64,000 nucleotides of DNA from Caballeronia sp. SEWSISQ10-4 2 (GTDB taxonomy: Bacteria > Pseudomonadota > Gammaproteobacteria > Burkholderiales > Burkholderiaceae), in contig NZ_JALPRJ010000036.1 in NCBI RefSeq assembly GCF_030464885.1, forward strand, positions 30,600 to 94,599, written 5' to 3'. Positions 18,001-25,663 of the stretch are shown here, one piece after another. Below the pieces are notes generated by a model. The model made no database searches. It had not been told where the DNA came from and saw nothing but the letters and a program-made list of their open reading frames with translations. A program made the position numbers and the translations under genes. The first letter of the stretch is position 1; each line of letters opens with the position of its first letter.

Positions 18001-19729
18001 TCTCGACGACGAGGCCGACGATGATCCGGGTGAGGAAGGGGAGGAGGATCTGCTCGGCGGCGCCGCGAAGATCAGTTCGATGGAAAGTATCCTCAGCCTC
18101 TGCGAGGCCCGCGGCCTCGGATCGCGCATGCTTCAGTGGCACTATCGCTCGCGCGATCCCTCGCTCATCCGGATGTCGAACAGGGAGTTCTATGATGATG
18201 AGCTCATACTGCCTCCGTCACCGCTGCAAAATGACCCCGTCTACGGCCTTTGTTTCACTCGCGTCGATGGTGTCTACGACAAGGGCGGTAAGCGCGACAA
18301 CCGGAAAGAGGGCGAGGCGATTATTGCCCGCGTGGCCGAGCATGCCCGTATGCATCCGGAGCTTTCGCTCGGCATCGTCACTTTCTCATCGACTCAAAAG
18401 AACCTGATCACGGAGCTTTTGGAGCTTGCGCGACGCAGCGACGCGACTCTCGACGGATTCCTTCGCGAAGGACAAACCGAGGATTTGTTCGTCAAAAACA
18501 TCGAAAACGTGCAGGGAGATGAGCGTGACGTGATCCTGGTCAGTGTCTGCTATGGCCCCGCCACACCCGGCGGTAGGCTTGCCAGCATGTCCTTCGGACC
18601 TGTGAACTTGGAGGGCGGTGAGCGCCGTCTCAACGTGCTTTTTACCCGCGCACGTGTGCGATGCGAGGTGTTCGCCTCGTTCGATCCCGGCGATATCGAC
18701 CCCAGTCGCGTAAGCCGCGAAGGTGCGCGCATCCTTAAGCGCTTCCTGGAGTTCGCGAAGAACGGCAACATGGATGACGCTAAGCAGACGGGTGAGATGG
18801 CTGATTCGCCATTCGAGGAGGATGTCGCCGACGTCATTCGCAGCTTCGGCTATCTGGCCGACCCGCAGGTGGGATCAGCGGGCTTTCGCATTGACATGGG
18901 AGTTCGGCATCCAGATCGCCCAGGCACGTACGTTCTGGCAGTTGAGTGTGACGGCGCGACCTATCACAGCGCGCTGTGGGCCCGGGAGCGCGATCGCCTG
19001 CGACAAGACGTGCTCGAACATCTTGGATGGCGCTTTCACCGGATTTGGAGCACCGACTGGTTCTACAACCGTCGTGCGGAGATCGAACGGTTGCGCGTCG
19101 CTCTTAACGCCGCGCGCGAGATCGCCGAGGCCGGCGTGAGAATCGACGGCGCAAACCGGGCACGACCGACCGCGGCCGTCGAGATGGCTGCTCCCACCTT
19201 TGAGGTTCCCGAGGTCGTCGCGAGGCAGATGCCCGCTTATCAGCGTGCGCATTTCCCGGTGAACAGCCGACAGGAACCTCATGAGGTTGATGTCTCGATG
19301 CTGGCCGATCTGGCCAAGCGCATCGTGGCAGCCGAGGGGCCGATCCATCTTGAGGAGGCCGCGCGGCGCCTCGCAGCATGCTTCGGCAAGGAGAAGGCCG
19401 GTTCCCGTATTCTGACGGCGACACGTTCGGCGCTGGTTCAAGCACAGTCGCGCGATCAAGATATCCTCTCCGACGAAGACTTCTGGTTCACACGAGAGCA
19501 CTCAGACGCGCCGCCGGTCAGAGACCGGTCCGCCGAGAGCGGAGCGACCTTGAAATCCATGAGCATCTCGATGCTTGAGATCAACGCGGCGCTGAGGATT
19601 GCTCGGGATGACAACGCCGGTGGCTCTGACACGGATTTGATCCGTACCGCAGCGAGATTGCTCGGGTTCCGTCGCGTGGGCTCTGACTTGCAGGCGCGCC
19701 TTGCGGCCGGGCTTTCGACAATTGGTTAA
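15026..19729 (+). CDS. DUF4011-type superfamily 1 helicase with C-terminal Vsr-like nuclease (Hhe-like)
   Basis: A 1567-residue protein. Residues about 10-320 match the DUF4011 region (LFNDTRKRLVETGTRNRLVHVNR). Walker A is G330-PPGTGK-S337; Walker B D954-E955 lies over 600 residues later, followed by VVVGDQKQLPPSSFF. Motifs V and VI are at about 1160-1210 (NVQGDERDVILVSVCYGP, NVLFTRAR). A PD-(D/E)xK nuclease of the MTES_1575/Vsr type follows: E1265, D1290, E1307-C-D1309. The last 130 residues resemble DUF3320. The start is GTG with a G-rich ribosome site at about 15013-15018. Proteins with this order have been reported as a single-gene anti-phage system (Hhe, from memory). Integrase and tRNA-like sequence nearby support island carriage. 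Confidence 0.85.
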   Translation: MATVAIDEHSTDKSDRSALIRLFNDTRKRLVETGTRNRLVHVNRANARGNVVNIVNERADDVNAILAGRKVMRFLAIGRDRDDSTDGIHLSDAGGDGFEPERYTDAQLETRMGPDALQKKLLKIAGEAQTAEEESGVNILYLALGFLTWFEDKSSAVAREAPLVLLPVELVRNQRTSTYDLRIRDEDVLTNLPLQQRLKDDFGIELPDIEVEEEWKPSIYFEQVEELVAGRTNWKLDRDGIQLGFFSFSKLLMYRDLAIDAWPDGAIAEHELTRGLLFEGFESEARLFGPDDRLDEMLPPEKLFHVVDADASQARVIEEVRSGRNLVVQGPPGTGKSQTITNIIAAAAKEGKRVLFIAEKMAALSVVHDRLMKVGLRDVCLELHSRSANKKAVLAELARTIGAAAAVPALPGAPIALTETRDKLNLFAEALHCPIGTTGETAFSVLSLQVRHIGSGAPAPTISSDNLAQMTREQERHLLETVARYGELLKEEGDADRHPFAGTQNLDLQPLDLTRLSTLLETARAAVVVLEEAVGSSARALGVTVPISISSVVSLADVLDRLEGLPAGAADTALAFLSAPDLPRLKKAIEAGVAWRLAQDTAEEIFVEAAFAAPTIALRGPLVAGSRSFFARLGGAYRTASRVLAGFLRGALPKAADKRVELVDCLDGVGSRKARWEDDKDYCLRVMGDAWRGERTDLGPLLTIATWCQRVGDAALSCPHDALLNLAQQPDVVAKTRRMLREAEPTTRRGLDEVVRVLTLDPTVFGELGLERAELGEMAARLGAMASSTDRYAAWTNLRLLEHRMTSAGVPDLMRRMQSGEFDGAAAAVELRFARAERLWRVALDSSPVLRDMRLERRHELVETFALLERKRLSENVTGILAGHLAQVPQGAMGEMKVIRGEIGKKRGHIAVRKLFSSAGTAVQRIKPVLLMSPISVAQYLPPGALTFDLLVIDEASQVRPEDALGAIARAKQIVVVGDQKQLPPSSFFDRLLDDEADDDPGEEGEEDLLGGAAKISSMESILSLCEARGLGSRMLQWHYRSRDPSLIRMSNREFYDDELILPPSPLQNDPVYGLCFTRVDGVYDKGGKRDNRKEGEAIIARVAEHARMHPELSLGIVTFSSTQKNLITELLELARRSDATLDGFLREGQTEDLFVKNIENVQGDERDVILVSVCYGPATPGGRLASMSFGPVNLEGGERRLNVLFTRARVRCEVFASFDPGDIDPSRVSREGARILKRFLEFAKNGNMDDAKQTGEMADSPFEEDVADVIRSFGYLADPQVGSAGFRIDMGVRHPDRPGTYVLAVECDGATYHSALWARERDRLRQDVLEHLGWRFHRIWSTDWFYNRRAEIERLRVALNAAREIAEAGVRIDGANRARPTAAVEMAAPTFEVPEVVARQMPAYQRAHFPVNSRQEPHEVDVSMLADLAKRIVAAEGPIHLEEAARRLAACFGKEKAGSRILTATRSALVQAQSRDQDILSDEDFWFTREHSDAPPVRDRSAESGATLKSMSISMLEINAALRIARDDNAGGSDTDLIRTAARLLGFRRVGSDLQARLAAGLSTIG

Positions 19730-20339
19730 GCTTCATCGAGGAATAGATGTAGAAGTAGCGCGCTTCGCCGAGCCTGTATAGAGCAGTGAATGGCAATCCT
19801 GAAAAACAATCAAAACGGTGTACGACCGAACTCCGGCTGAAACGCGGAGGATTAGTCGAACCTCAGTCGTGTAAGACAGCTTAATGGTGCCAAGAGAGGG
19901 GCGGAACCTGACTACTTTTCGGCACATTGGCCTATGGCGCGAGGATCGGATCATAGATCTGGAGTACGCATCATCGTCGCAAGCTGGCCCATAAACGGTC
20001 GGTCGACAGGATCGTATGGATCGTTGAGAATCTAATGACTTCGCGAAGATATCCTCGCTATGTATGTGTCGGCATATACGAATACGGCGACCAATGTGCG
20101 TACTTAGTAGCAGCTGTGAAGGAGATCGGTCAGTCAGTGACTCGGTCTGAGAGAGCCAGGAAGAGTTCTCGCAATAGCACGATTGTCGAACGCTTCTTAC
20201 CGGGAGTCGTCGGACCGTCGTTCATTGCAGTTCTTACGAACGGCGGCTGTCAGACAGGTACGACTGCCTCTTCTCGACCCATTTTGCCCCTCAACCCGGC
20301 GCGACCTCTTCTTTGTTTCACAGTCAGTGAGGCGTCTCG
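19730..20339. other. Gap without a recognisable gene
   Basis: About 600 bases between the helicase and the integrase. Short frames on both strands match nothing known. It contains the tRNA-like fragment at 19885-19909. Base composition is closer to A+T than the surrounding genes. A 112-codon plus-strand frame at 20035-20373 overlaps the integrase end and has no ribosome site or recognisable domain, so I do not call it. Confidence 0.45.
19885..19909 (-). repeat. Partial copy of the tRNA 3' end, possible old attachment site
   Basis: TGGTGCC, then AAGAGAGG, then GAACCT match, with one missing C and four mismatches, the sequence at 21700-21725 that forms the 3' end of the tRNA-Leu-like element (about 21 of 26 positions). 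Both copies lie in the same orientation and bracket the integrase, 1.8 kb apart. Such repeats mark attL/attR of elements that use tRNA genes. The mismatches argue that it is old or derives from a different tRNA. Confidence 0.35.
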
Positions 20340-21548
20340 TCACTTTTTGCCCCGTACACAACTGTCGATGTAATCAGCCCACTCCTGCATTAATCGGCGG
20401 CGATCGTCATCGAAGGTTGTTCGGTCATAGGCCTTCTGCACGTCGCCGCGTTTCGCGTGGGCCAACTGCGCTTCAAGCACGTCGATATCGATGCCCAGCC
20501 GCTCGCGCCCGACGGTGCGGAGCATGCCCCGAAAGCCGTGGGTTGCGTGCTTGCCCTGAAACCCCATATCGCGCAGCGCCTTGCTGAGAGCGTCGCGGTG
20601 CAGGTGTGGTGTTTTCTGCTTGGCCGGCGAAGGAAAAACATAGATGCTGTCGCCCGTGATTGCTTTGAGTTCGTTCAGAACAACTAGCGCTTGCCGGGGA
20701 AGTGGAACGATGTGGTCATGCTGCATCTTCATGCGTTCACCGGGAATATGCCATTCGGCCGCGTCGAGATCGATTTCGCTCCGAGGGGCCGATGCGATGA
20801 CGCCGGGTCGCAACCCGGTCAGCATCGCGAGCTTCAGCGCGGCGCGAGTGATGGGGGACGAGTAGGCGTTGATGGCCTTCACGAGCGGGCCAATGTCGGC
20901 CGGCTTCGTGATCGCGGGAATGTGACCTTTTTTGTGCCGAGGAAGGACGCCTCGCAGCGCCAGCGGCAGTCCGTCTTCGCGCAGGTCATTGTGGATGGCG
21001 TAACTTACGATACCGCCAACGTACTGACGGGCCTTCGATGCAAGGTTGGGCGCTTTCGCCGCGATGGTCTCAAGAATGGGTTTGACCTGCGCGGTGGACA
21101 ACGTCGAGATCGACTTGTTACGTAGCGCCGGCGTCAGATACTCGCGCAGGACAAATTCGGCCTTGCGGTAGGTTTCATCTGCCCACTCTTTGCGCTTGAA
21201 TTCAAGCCATGCCTTGGCAACGAGATGGAAGGCCCCGTCGGCGGCGCGCTTTCGCGCGGCGACGTCGGCACGCCGTTGTTCAACCGGGTCGGTTCCCTCG
21301 CGTACGAGATCGCGAGCGGTGGCGGCGAGACGCCGCGCTTCGGTCAAGCCGACATCGGGATAGGGACCAAGGCTCAGGAAGTTTTCTTTCCCGGTACCGG
21401 GACGGCGATATCGGAGCAACCAGGTCTTCGCGCCGTTCGGACGTATACGCAGGGAAAGGCCCTGGCCATCCGACAGGAGATAGGGCTTTGGCCTCGTTTT
21501 GGCGTTGCGAAACGCCACTTCCGACTTCGGTTCGACGTATCTGGGCAT
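20340..21548 (-). CDS. P4-type tyrosine integrase
   Basis: A 402-residue site-specific recombinase. The N-terminal arm-binding (DUF4102) domain is seen as TRPKPYLLSDGQGLSLRIRP and the KTWLLRYRRPGTGKENFLSLGPYPDVGLTEAR block. The catalytic domain has Arg in MLTGLRPG, the HxxR in THGFRGMLRT, His in QLAHAKRGD and the nucleophile Tyr in KAYDRTTF. It appears complete. The start MPRYVEPK is chosen because the longer frame runs through the tRNA-like sequence. The gene lies immediately downstream of that element on the same strand, the standard place for an integrase at attL. No excisionase or other phage gene is near. Confidence 0.9.
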   Translation of the reverse strand: MPRYVEPKSEVAFRNAKTRPKPYLLSDGQGLSLRIRPNGAKTWLLRYRRPGTGKENFLSLGPYPDVGLTEARRLAATARDLVREGTDPVEQRRADVAARKRAADGAFHLVAKAWLEFKRKEWADETYRKAEFVLREYLTPALRNKSISTLSTAQVKPILETIAAKAPNLASKARQYVGGIVSYAIHNDLREDGLPLALRGVLPRHKKGHIPAITKPADIGPLVKAINAYSSPITRAALKLAMLTGLRPGVIASAPRSEIDLDAAEWHIPGERMKMQHDHIVPLPRQALVVLNELKAITGDSIYVFPSPAKQKTPHLHRDALSKALRDMGFQGKHATHGFRGMLRTVGRERLGIDIDVLEAQLAHAKRGDVQKAYDRTTFDDDRRRLMQEWADYIDSCVRGKK

Positions 21549-21699
21549 GGCGTTGCCCCCGAAACTGGTATACGCACCAGTATACGTAAAAATGCCGGAT
21601 GTTACTGGACCGCATCGGAACGCAAAAGACAAATAACCCCGCAGGCTCAAGGCTTTACGGGGTTTCTCGAACTTCCTCGGATTGCTCCGGACTACTCGT

Positions 21700-21781
21700 T
21701 GGTGCCCAAGAGAGGACTCGAACCTTCGTCGCATGACCACTAGGATTTGAAAAGTGCGTCTACCAATTCGGCTATTCGGGA
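21700..21781 (-). tRNA. Degenerate tRNA-Leu (CAA-like)
   Basis: On the minus strand an 82-base sequence has the D-arm GCCGAATTGGTAGACGC, a loop with TTCAAAT (anticodon CAA), a variable arm GTC-ATGC-GAC typical of type II tRNAs, the T-loop GGTTCGAGTCC and an encoded CCA. The acceptor stem pairs at 5 of 7 positions, and the 5' half of the anticodon stem lacks several bases expected opposite CCTAG. It is therefore probably a decayed copy or an integration-altered tRNA used as attachment site, not a working one. It abuts the integrase gene. Confidence 0.55.
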
Positions 21782-22019
21782 AGGCCGCATATTGTGCGAA
21801 CATGCTTTCGAACAAGCGCGAAGAACCGAAGAACGGTCAATGACGAAATTGGTATCGCAAGCAAAGCGGATGTGACTTCGCCCTTTGCGACTGGCACGTG
21901 AATTTGGCGACCACTAGGGAACTTGACCAAAGGGTCCGGCGGACCGAGATTCTCGGGCGATTCATGTTGCCGGTGATGCCAGACATTGCCGAAGACTCTC
22001 AAACTTGCCCGCATCCGGA

Positions 22020-22039
22020 GTGGGGGTAAAGTGGGGGTA
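22020..22039 (+). repeat. Direct repeat GTGGGGGTA, integrase-associated
   Basis: GTGGGGGTA occurs at 22020-22028 and again at 22031-22039, spaced 11 bases apart, one helical turn. I remember similar TGGGGGTA repeats next to integrase genes of tRNA-inserted islands in Burkholderiales. Here they lie on the far side of the tRNA-like element, about 470 bases from the integrase start, and may be arm-type binding sites of this or an earlier element. Confidence 0.35.
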
Positions 22040-22125
22040 CAGCGACTAATTCAGGATGCCGGCTTGGCGAGACGCAATGTAAGCCATTGATTTTTATATG
22101 TATCTATTGGAAGAATTTGGGCTTC

Positions 22126-22140
22126 ATACCTTCAGGGTAT
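22126..22140 (+). promoter_or_regulatory. CatM/BenM/CatR-type operator before catB
   Basis: ATAC-N7-GTAT, the recognition pattern known for the LysR regulators CatM and BenM, is exact here and sits in a longer dyad (CATACC ... GGTATG). It lies 73 bases before the catB start, a suitable place for activation by cis,cis-muconate. No catR gene is adjacent: upstream there is integrase/tRNA-derived sequence instead. Confidence 0.6.
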
Positions 22141-22212
22141 GAAAACAGTCGGAACGGGTGTTGGACTTCATAGCCCGTTTATTTCTACCATGTGTCTTCC
22201 AGGAGGAAGCGC

Positions 22213-23346
22213 ATGTCGGCAACAACGGTAAAAATTGAAAGCGTCGAGACGCTTCTCGTCGATGTTCCCACGATCCGTCCGCATCGCCTGTCAGTTGCAA
22301 CAATGAACTGTCAGACGCTGGTGCTGGTCCGGATTCACTGCTCGGATGGCTTCAGCGGCGTAGGCGAGGGCACGACCATCGGCGGTCTTGCATACGGCGA
22401 GGAGAGCCCCGAAAGCATCAAGATCAATATCGATACCTACTTCGCACCCTTGCTCAAAGGGCTGGATGCAACGCGGCCCGGTGCGGCCATGGCGAAGCTG
22501 CGCACACTATTCCAGGGCAATCGTTTTGCGAAATGCGCGGTGGAAACGGCGCTCTTCGACGCCCACGCCCAGCGGATCGGCGTACCGCTTTCCGAGTTGT
22601 TTGGCGGTCGCGTGACGGACTCGGTTGAAGTGGCATGGACGCTTGCGAGCGGCGACACGCGGCGCGATATTGATGAAGCAGAACAGATGCTGGATCTGCG
22701 GCGGCATCGCGTGTTCAAGCTGAAGATCGGTTCGCGCACGGTGGCCGACGATGTCGCGCATGTCGTGGCGATCAAGCAGGCACTCGGCGAGCGCGGCGAT
22801 GTGCGGGTGGACGTGAATCAGGCGTGGAGCGAGTCGGACACTATCTGGGCGTTGCCGCGATTCGCCGACGCCGGCGTAAGCCTCGTCGAGCAACCGATAT
22901 CAGCCGCGAACCACGCAGGTCTCAAGCGCCTCACTAACCTCGCCCGCGTGCCGATCATGGCCGACGAAGCACTACATGGTCCCGCCGATGCATTCGCGCT
23001 GGCAAGCAACCAATCCGCCGACGTCTTCGCCGTCAAGATAGCCCAGTCCGGTGGACTGCTGGGTGCGGCAAGCGTCGCATCGATCGCGCTTGCAGCCCAT
23101 ATCGACCTGTATGGCGGCACGATGCTGGAGGGGGCGGTCGGCACGATTGCCTCGGCGCAACTCTTCAGTACGTTCGGCTCGTTGAAGTGGGGCACGGAGT
23201 TGTTCGGTCCGCTCTTGCTGACCGAGCAGATCCTCACGGAGCCCCTGCGTTATGAAGACTTTTCCTTGCACCTGCCGCAAGGCCCGGGACTGGGCATCAC
23301 GCTCGACTGGGAGCGTATCGAACGGCTGCGGCGCGGCCCACACTGA
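22213..23346 (+). CDS. catB: Muconate cycloisomerase
   Basis: A 377-residue enolase-superfamily enzyme that converts cis,cis-muconate to muconolactone in the beta-ketoadipate pathway. The catalytic pair is K169-x-K171 (VFKLKIG), and the metal ligands are D200 (RVDVNQAW), E226 (LVEQPI) and D251 (MADEAL), all at the spacing known for the Pseudomonas enzyme. The start ATG is preceded by AGGAGGA at about 22201-22207. It is followed after 35 bases by catA, so the two form an operon under the ATAC-N7-GTAT site. Muconolactone isomerase (catC) is missing from the operon. Confidence 0.93.
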   Translation: MSATTVKIESVETLLVDVPTIRPHRLSVATMNCQTLVLVRIHCSDGFSGVGEGTTIGGLAYGEESPESIKINIDTYFAPLLKGLDATRPGAAMAKLRTLFQGNRFAKCAVETALFDAHAQRIGVPLSELFGGRVTDSVEVAWTLASGDTRRDIDEAEQMLDLRRHRVFKLKIGSRTVADDVAHVVAIKQALGERGDVRVDVNQAWSESDTIWALPRFADAGVSLVEQPISAANHAGLKRLTNLARVPIMADEALHGPADAFALASNQSADVFAVKIAQSGGLLGAASVASIALAAHIDLYGGTMLEGAVGTIASAQLFSTFGSLKWGTELFGPLLLTEQILTEPLRYEDFSLHLPQGPGLGITLDWERIERLRRGPH

Positions 23347-23381
23347 CTTACACCGACCCCATACAACACACGGAGACAAAC

Positions 23382-24290
23382 ATGAACCGCCAAGCCATCG
23401 ACGCGTTGCTCAAGACCATTAACGAGAGCGCCACCAGCGAGGGCAATCCTCGCACGAAGGCGATCGTGAACCGCATTGTGCAGGACCTGTTTTATACAAT
23501 TGAAGATCTCGATGTGCAGCCCGATGAGTTCTGGACCGCGCTCAACTATCTTGGCGAAGCGGGCAAGAGCGGCGAGCTTGGGCTGCTCGCTGCGGGTCTT
23601 GGCTTCGAGCATTTCCTCGACTTGCGTCTGGACGAGGCGGAAGCGAAGGCGGGGATAGAAGGCGGTACGCCGCGCACGATCGAAGGACCGTTGTATGTAG
23701 CGGGCGCGCCGGAATCAGTGGGGCATGCGCGTCTGGACGACGGCACCGATCCGGGCGAGACGCTCGTCATGCGCGGGCGGGTGGTGGGTGAGGACGGCAA
23801 GCCGCTGAAGGACGCGCTGGTGGAGGTGTGGCACGCAAATCATCTGGGCAACTACTCATACTTCGACCCGTCGCAAGCGGCGTTCAATCTGCGTCGAACC
23901 ATCCGCACGGACGGCGCCGGTAACTATAGCTTTACGAGCGTCGTGCCAGTTGGATACAGCGTGCCGCCTGCGGGCAAGACGCAGCAACTGCTCGATCAGT
24001 TGGGACGGCATGGTCATCGTCCGGCGCATATTCACTTCTTTGTCTCGGCGCCGGGTTATCGCAAGCTGACTACGCAGATCAATATCGACGGAGATCCGTA
24101 TCTGTGGGATGACTTCGCGTTTGCTACGCGTGACGGTCTTGTGCCCGCACTGAAGAAGGCGGAGGGAGCCGAGGGGAAACCGTATGGTGTTGAAGGACAG
24201 TTCGCGCTGATCGATTTTGACTTCACGCTGTTCAAGCAACGTGACAACGTGCAGAGCACGGAAGTGGAACGCGTGCGTGCCGGAGCGTAA
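23382..24290 (+). CDS. catA: Catechol 1,2-dioxygenase
   Basis: A 302-residue intradiol dioxygenase that opens catechol to cis,cis-muconate. An N-terminal helical domain (about 1-100) precedes the catalytic beta-sandwich. Fe(III) ligands are visible as the NYSYFD tyrosine (158 or 160), Y192 in VPVGYSVP, and H216-x-H218 in HRPAHIHFF. Length and motifs are those of a normal CatA. It is the second gene of catBA; its product is the substrate of CatB. A strong hairpin follows the stop codon. Confidence 0.95.
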   Translation: MNRQAIDALLKTINESATSEGNPRTKAIVNRIVQDLFYTIEDLDVQPDEFWTALNYLGEAGKSGELGLLAAGLGFEHFLDLRLDEAEAKAGIEGGTPRTIEGPLYVAGAPESVGHARLDDGTDPGETLVMRGRVVGEDGKPLKDALVEVWHANHLGNYSYFDPSQAAFNLRRTIRTDGAGNYSFTSVVPVGYSVPPAGKTQQLLDQLGRHGHRPAHIHFFVSAPGYRKLTTQINIDGDPYLWDDFAFATRDGLVPALKKAEGAEGKPYGVEGQFALIDFDFTLFKQRDNVQSTEVERVRAGA

Positions 24291-24306
24291 TATTAACTAC
24301 GAAAGC

Positions 24307-24327
24307 GGCCCGGGCTTTGCCCGGGCC
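24307..24327. terminator. Hairpin between convergent catA and anti-sigma genes
   Basis: GGCCCGGGC (24307-24315), loop TTT, GCCCGGGCC (24319-24327): a perfect 9-pair stem between converging genes. No T-run follows on either strand, so it may be a bidirectional or weak terminator, or an RNA-stabilising hairpin. Confidence 0.5.
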
Positions 24328-24368
24328 ATCGCTTGACAAAGCGACGCTCGAACAGCTAAGCATTGAAT

Positions 24369-25373
24369 TTATTCCGCGCTAGCCAAAATAAATTGGCGGG
24401 AGCCAGCGGCCACGTTTGCTGACGCCAGGGCGGGAGACATCGAAGCCGGGGAGGTTTCGCGACTGAACAGCGGAGCGGCCTCGCCTGAGGAGATCTGCTT
24501 GCCGAGAGCCGTCAGGTCGACACCGTCAGGCTGACCGATCAGCGCATAGCCGAGTTCGGCCTGCCGCCAGGTGACGACCGTCATGGAGGCAACGCGCTGA
24601 TCGGCGACCGCCGCATCGGGCTTGACCTCTTTCATCACGCACAGCGCAATGGGCGCGCCTTTCTCGGGCAAGTAGACAATCTGGACGAGCGGTTTGTTGT
24701 TGAATCGCAGACGCTGGACGCGCTTGAAGGTGAGTCCGGCCGCACTCAGATCGGGAATGCGGAGCGCGAGACCATCATCCTGACGAATTTCCTTGACGGT
24801 CTTGATAGACAGATCGGCGTTGGTATCGACGTTCGCGAGTGTCTCGCGCGAATAGAGCTGCTGATAGCTGGCCGCCGCCATCACCCAAGGCGACACGCCC
24901 GTGCCGACCGATGCAAGCGAAGCGCCCGCATTCGATGCCAGACCTGCGCCGGTGCTTAGCCGAAGCACAAGGCCGCAGGCAAAAGCACCCGCCAGGAAGG
25001 CGACGCCGAGCCACGCCGGCGCAACGCGCAACCGCGAGCGTATGGATGAAGTGGACGCGCTCCCGGGAGCGCCGGGAACCACGGGATCATTGACGCTAAC
25101 GTCAGGACTGACCTTCGGACCCGCACCTGGCTGCGCGGCTTTAGCCTTTGCAGCACGCGCCATTTCTTCGATCTTCGCGCTAAGGCTTGGCGGCACCGGC
25201 GGCAGCGTTTGCCCGGCGAACGCATCGCGATACGGCAGCCGCGAAGCCCGCAAAAGCGCAACGCGCTCGGCCACGTCGGCAGACGCGCGCAGTTCGCGCT
25301 CGACTTCCTCGCGTTCGTGCGGCGGCAGTTCGCCGTCCACGTAGGCCATCAGGAGGGTATCGTCCGATTTCAT
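24369..25373 (-). CDS. Transmembrane anti-sigma factor, copy A
   Basis: A 334-residue protein. The N-terminal 75 residues (LLMAYVDGELPPHEREEVERELRASADVAERVALLRASR) match the anti-sigma domain that binds ECF sigma factors. It lacks the His-x3-Cys-x2-Cys zinc motif of ZAS proteins. A Pro/Ala linker leads to one membrane segment at about 119-138 (WLGVAFLAGAFACGLVL), and about 195 residues lie on the far side, presumably the sensor. It is a clear paralogue of the next gene upstream, with similarity over the whole length. The start is the Met just before KSDD; a longer frame has no support. Confidence 0.8.
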   Translation of the reverse strand: MKSDDTLLMAYVDGELPPHEREEVERELRASADVAERVALLRASRLPYRDAFAGQTLPPVPPSLSAKIEEMARAAKAKAAQPGAGPKVSPDVSVNDPVVPGAPGSASTSSIRSRLRVAPAWLGVAFLAGAFACGLVLRLSTGAGLASNAGASLASVGTGVSPWVMAAASYQQLYSRETLANVDTNADLSIKTVKEIRQDDGLALRIPDLSAAGLTFKRVQRLRFNNKPLVQIVYLPEKGAPIALCVMKEVKPDAAVADQRVASMTVVTWRQAELGYALIGQPDGVDLTALGKQISSGEAAPLFSRETSPASMSPALASANVAAGSRQFILASAE

Positions 25374-25619
25374 GAATAAGACTGAGCTTTGCTTTCGCTG
25401 ATGATTGGATTTTCGCTTTTTCTCGTGCGCCGATTCAAGAGCCGGCGAAAATCGACGAGTCAAGCCTGTTACAAGTGTAGCCGCGTTTCGTCGACGAGCA
25501 ACGCATTGTGCGTTTCGCGCAACCGGACGTGGTTCGATTGACTAAGCATTCCGCTTACGCAAAATCAACAGCGCGCAGCGCTTGCGGCGGATTCTTGGCG
25601 AAAACGCGCGGCTTAGGGA

Positions 25620-25651
25620 TTAAGGCTCGGGACTTAGCGCCTAAGCCTTAA
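25620..25651. repeat. Inverted repeat between the two anti-sigma genes
   Basis: TTAAGGCT at 25620-25627 and AGCCTTAA at 25644-25651 are perfect inverted copies, and GGCTTAGG/CCTAAGCC nests around them. A direct repeat CGCTAGCGCC lies just beside it (25654-25676). It probably forms a terminator or processing hairpin after anti-sigma copy B (the gene upstream on the minus strand), separating its expression from copy A. Confidence 0.45.
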
Positions 25652-25663
25652 GCCCGCTAGCGC

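Noticed and set aside
20035..20373. 112-codon plus-strand frame before the integrase end
   Set aside because: No recognisable domain or ribosome site, and it overlaps the integrase 3' end antisense.
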